From assembly GCA_913064995.1 (NCBI GenBank), contig CAJYBL010000012.1:1-18441 (forward strand): a stretch of DNA of 18,441 nt, in the 5' to 3' direction. Source of the DNA: an uncultured Alphaproteobacteria bacterium (GTDB lineage: Bacteria > Pseudomonadota > Alphaproteobacteria > Puniceispirillales > Puniceispirillaceae). The notes beneath the pieces are model-generated. The model had not been told where the DNA came from. It was given only the letters and a program-made list of their open reading frames with translations, and searched no databases. Of the stretch, positions 16,239 to 18,441 are shown one piece after another. Numbering within the stretch: position 1 is the first letter of the stretch; the number at the start of each line of letters is the position of its first letter. A program made the position numbers and the translations under genes.

Positions 16239-16250
16239 ATTTATATAAAT
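16239..16250. repeat. A+T palindrome between convergent genes
   Basis: ATTTATATAAAT is a perfect 12-base palindrome in the 23-base gap between the stops of the LysR and MFS genes. It has no G or C and no T-run at its end, so I do not call it a terminator, although it sits where one would be expected. Confidence 0.4.
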
Positions 16251-16253
16251 CGC

Positions 16254-17516
16254 TTATATGATTTTGTTATGCCTGATGCCAGGTATGAGCCAAAACATAG
16301 AGAGCCCAATACAAAGAAAGAGGAGGCTGATGCCAAATCCTGCAGAGTAGCTTCCGGTCAAATCATAGCTATACCCAGCTAAAAAAGCTCCAATTGCTGC
16401 ACCAAAACCATTTCCAATACTGGTGGCTCCAAAGATTGAGGCAAGACCGCGTCCAGCAAACAGCTCGCCCATTTGTGCTGTGATGATGGGGCCACGGGCA
16501 CCAGCAGATAACCCAAAACATGTAATAAAGACAACCAGCAGAGTCCAATTCTGATCCAGTTGTAGACATGCTAATGCCAAAATGCCAACAGCCGTAAGCG
16601 TATAGCTGCCTGTTGCTACGATATGGCGCGGAAAACGTTCAGCGAGGATACCAGTGATGGCGATGCCCAAAATTGTTAACATACCGACAAGGCCAAAGGC
16701 AAAGGCAGCTGAAATGGGATCAAACCTGTGATCAATGAGGTACGCAACTGTTTGCAGTGAAACCCCAAAAACTGCAATTGCTGAAGCTCCAAAAATGGTG
16801 AAAAAGCCCCAAAATTCTTTCCGTCTAATTGCCTCACTTAAAGACAAACCGTTGTTAGTGGGTTCGAGTTTTGTCGGGCTGCTATCTGGCATCATGCTCT
16901 GGGAGGTAGGTTTTACACCCGTGGAGATGCTAGCCCAAGGTAGAAACAAAACTATGCAAAGAATAATGATGAACCCATAGCTTGCGAACATATACGCATC
17001 TTGCCAGCCTGTTACTTCGATGACCATTTGCGCCGCTGGCACCAGTATCATCACGCCTATTCCCTGGCCTGAATAAGCAATGGAGAGTGCCGTAGAACGT
17101 TTGTGGGTAAACCAGCGCAAAACTAAGCTTTGCGTTGGCACTATCCCAACCATTGCGGCACCAACACCTCCACAAACACCAAGTACAAGATAAAAAGAAA
17201 TTATTGACTCTAAATGGCCAGCAAAACCATAACAACCGGCTAAAAGTGATAAGCCTATTATGTAGTTGAACCGCGGCCCTAAGCGATCGAAAACTAGCCC
17301 TGAAATCAATGATCCAAATCCAAAAGATATCATGTAGACTGAAAAAATTGATGTTACACTGGCCCTGCTCCATTCAAAACTTTCTGTTAAAGGTAGCAAA
17401 AAAACACCGTAGGTTTCACCCATACCACGGCTAACGCTAATCATAAAAAGGCAAAAAGCTAATACTGCTAGTGGAGCAAGGGTATATGGCTGCAGGCGTG
17501 GTGTGTTTAGTGTCAT
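16254..17516 (-). CDS. MFS transporter, OFA/monocarboxylate-type
   Basis: 420-residue major facilitator protein with about 12 predicted membrane helices and a hydrophilic central loop (about residues 200-235). The loop after helix 2 has FDRLGPRFNY, the MFS motif A region. The first helix region SVSRGMGETYGVFLLPL and the overall layout resemble oxalate/formate-antiporter-like and monocarboxylate carriers, so an organic acid is the likely cargo. It sits in the inner membrane. It converges with the LysR gene and has its own promoter upstream (17588-17616). Membership in the cassette is inferred from strand, base composition and neighbours. It would supply the acid that the CoA-transferases activate. 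Confidence 0.88.
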   Translation of the reverse strand: MTLNTPRLQPYTLAPLAVLAFCLFMISVSRGMGETYGVFLLPLTESFEWSRASVTSIFSVYMISFGFGSLISGLVFDRLGPRFNYIIGLSLLAGCYGFAGHLESIISFYLVLGVCGGVGAAMVGIVPTQSLVLRWFTHKRSTALSIAYSGQGIGVMILVPAAQMVIEVTGWQDAYMFASYGFIIILCIVLFLPWASISTGVKPTSQSMMPDSSPTKLEPTNNGLSLSEAIRRKEFWGFFTIFGASAIAVFGVSLQTVAYLIDHRFDPISAAFAFGLVGMLTILGIAITGILAERFPRHIVATGSYTLTAVGILALACLQLDQNWTLLVVFITCFGLSAGARGPIITAQMGELFAGRGLASIFGATSIGNGFGAAIGAFLAGYSYDLTGSYSAGFGISLLFLCIGLSMFWLIPGIRHNKII

Positions 17517-17587
17517 GTCAAAAAATAATCCAAACAGATTGCCTCGGGTGTCTTGGCCTGAGAAAGCAGTAGCGTTGATGGGGGTGG

Positions 17588-17616
17588 GTTATAATTTGGG
17601 TAAAACTAGATGTTAA
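17588..17616 (-). promoter_or_regulatory. Sigma-70-type promoter for the MFS gene
   Basis: On the minus strand, TTAACA (complement of 17611-17616, five of six), a spacer of exactly 17 bases and TATAAC (complement of 17588-17593, five of six). The predicted start near 17580 leaves a leader of about 65 bases before the ATG at 17516. Confidence 0.5.
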
Positions 17617-17642
17617 TTCTTGGCTTTTCTTTACCAAAACGC

Positions 17643-17674
17643 AATTAACTTTTTCCATAAAGAATCAGTTAAAT
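17643..17674. repeat. Imperfect inverted repeat upstream of the MFS and dehydrogenase genes
   Basis: AATTAACT (17643-17650) and AGTTAAAT (17667-17674) are inverted with one mismatch around a 16-base centre. It lies in the 262-base gap between the divergent MFS and dehydrogenase genes and could be an operator. In so A+T-rich a stretch chance is a serious alternative. Confidence 0.25.
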
Positions 17675-17778
17675 TTTGGAAACTGGCTGGATTTTTTGCG
17701 CCAAATCCTGCCTCATAGATTATGATTAACAGATGCCATGGGGCAATGTTGCTGATGGTTGAAACAGGATTAAAACCC

Positions 17779-18441
17779 ATGAATGTTCGTGATGCTGTGA
17801 CGTCTTTTCCCACAAACCCAAAAATTGGCTTTATCGGGCTTGGCAATATGGGGGCGGCGCTTGCGATGCGGTTACTCGATCCGACCTTGGTGGTTTATGA
17901 CCCCGATCAAACGGCAATGAAACCTTTTGTTGATGGTGGGGCTATCGCGGCTAGTGATTTGGCGGCAATGGCGAGGCAATGTGATATTATTTTTGCTTGC
18001 CTGCCAACCTCGGCGGTAACTGAATCAGTGTTATTTGGTGATGATGGTATTGCAGGCCATATGAAAGCTGGTCAGGTTTTCATTGATATGACATCGGGTG
18101 ACCCAGCGATGAGCCGTGATCAGGCGGCGCGTCTGACACAGGCTGGTATTGATTTTGTCGATGCACCGGTAAGCGGCGGCCCGCGCGGGGCGCGCGAAGG
18201 GGTGATTGCCATTATGGTTGGCGGTGATGCGGCGCTCTATGCGCGGCTATTGCCTTTGTTTGGGCGTATCAGCAGCAATTGTTTCCATGCTGGGCCGGTT
18301 GGGGCGGGGCATGCGCTAAAGGCAGGCAATAATCTGTTGAATCTGATTTGCCGGATGGCCAGTTTTGAGGTTGTATCCCTTTTGGTGAACGCCGGTGTTG
18401 ATGCTGGTCGCGCGGTTGATATTCTGCAAAAAAGTTCGGGT
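17779..18441 (+). CDS. NAD(P)-dependent 3-hydroxyisobutyrate dehydrogenase-family oxidoreductase (3' truncated)
   Basis: 221 codons, open at the right edge. This family of beta-hydroxyacid dehydrogenases oxidises 3-hydroxyisobutyrate and relatives or reduces tartronate semialdehyde. Visible motifs are the Rossmann motif GFIGLGNMG (17-25), CLPTS (about 75-79), the substrate-site DAPVSGG (about 132-138) and the catalytic lysine K181 in GHALKAGNNLLN. The all-helical C-terminal domain is cut soon after. The ATG at 17779 has AGGA nine bases before it and places the Rossmann motif normally; in-frame ATGs at 17722, 17746 and 17755 would add up to 19 residues. G+C-rich codon use matches the left flank of the window and not the preceding six kilobases. 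Confidence 0.9.
   Translation, partial: MNVRDAVTSFPTNPKIGFIGLGNMGAALAMRLLDPTLVVYDPDQTAMKPFVDGGAIAASDLAAMARQCDIIFACLPTSAVTESVLFGDDGIAGHMKAGQVFIDMTSGDPAMSRDQAARLTQAGIDFVDAPVSGGPRGAREGVIAIMVGGDAALYARLLPLFGRISSNCFHAGPVGAGHALKAGNNLLNLICRMASFEVVSLLVNAGVDAGRAVDILQKSSG

Noticed and set aside
17517..17778. Attachment site or flanking direct repeat at the right edge of the cassette
   Set aside because: No repeat shared with the left edge near 11326 could be found by eye, and no integrase or tRNA gene is nearby.
17631..17846. Minus-strand open frame of 71 codons
   Set aside because: It overlaps the start of the dehydrogenase gene on the other strand and shows no domain or ribosome site.

Overview
The window reads as chromosomal DNA of an aerobic, probably marine alphaproteobacterium. 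The sox genes, the xanthine-dehydrogenase-type hydroxylase genes and a flanking base composition near or slightly above 50% GC would fit a relative of the SAR116/Puniceispirillum group. That placement is inference, since no rRNA or marker gene is present.

Region 1 (2-4013, + strand) is the 3' part of a thiosulfate-oxidation (Sox) operon: the C-terminal half of soxC, a short single-haem soxD, a Tat-exported metallo-beta-lactamase-fold hydrolase, and soxB. It closes with a hairpin terminator near 4057-4083.

Region 2 (4014-11325, + strand) starts at two tandem near-consensus sigma-70-type promoters (4109-4166). It carries a three-subunit molybdenum hydroxylase (FAD, 2Fe-2S and molybdopterin subunits), an ACMSD-like amidohydrolase, a CoxG-like SRPBCC protein and a thiamine-diphosphate enzyme. 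The hydroxylase lacks the CO dehydrogenase active-site cysteine loop, so it should not be called CO dehydrogenase. Together these genes look like an undefined catabolic pathway: hydroxylation, then hydrolysis or decarboxylation, then a ThDP-dependent C-C step.

Region 3 (about 11326-17516) is visibly richer in A+T, and its main operon runs on the opposite strand. Four minus-strand genes, CoA-transferase / kappa-GST-like isomerase / GST / CoA-transferase, are tightly packed. A divergent LysR regulator and an OFA-type MFS carrier follow. This looks like an acquired cassette that imports an organic acid and processes it through glutathione- and CoA-linked intermediates.

Region 4 (from 17779) returns to the flanking composition and strand with a 3-hydroxyisobutyrate-dehydrogenase-family gene cut by the window edge. 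I saw no tRNA, rRNA, CRISPR array, transposase or integrase.
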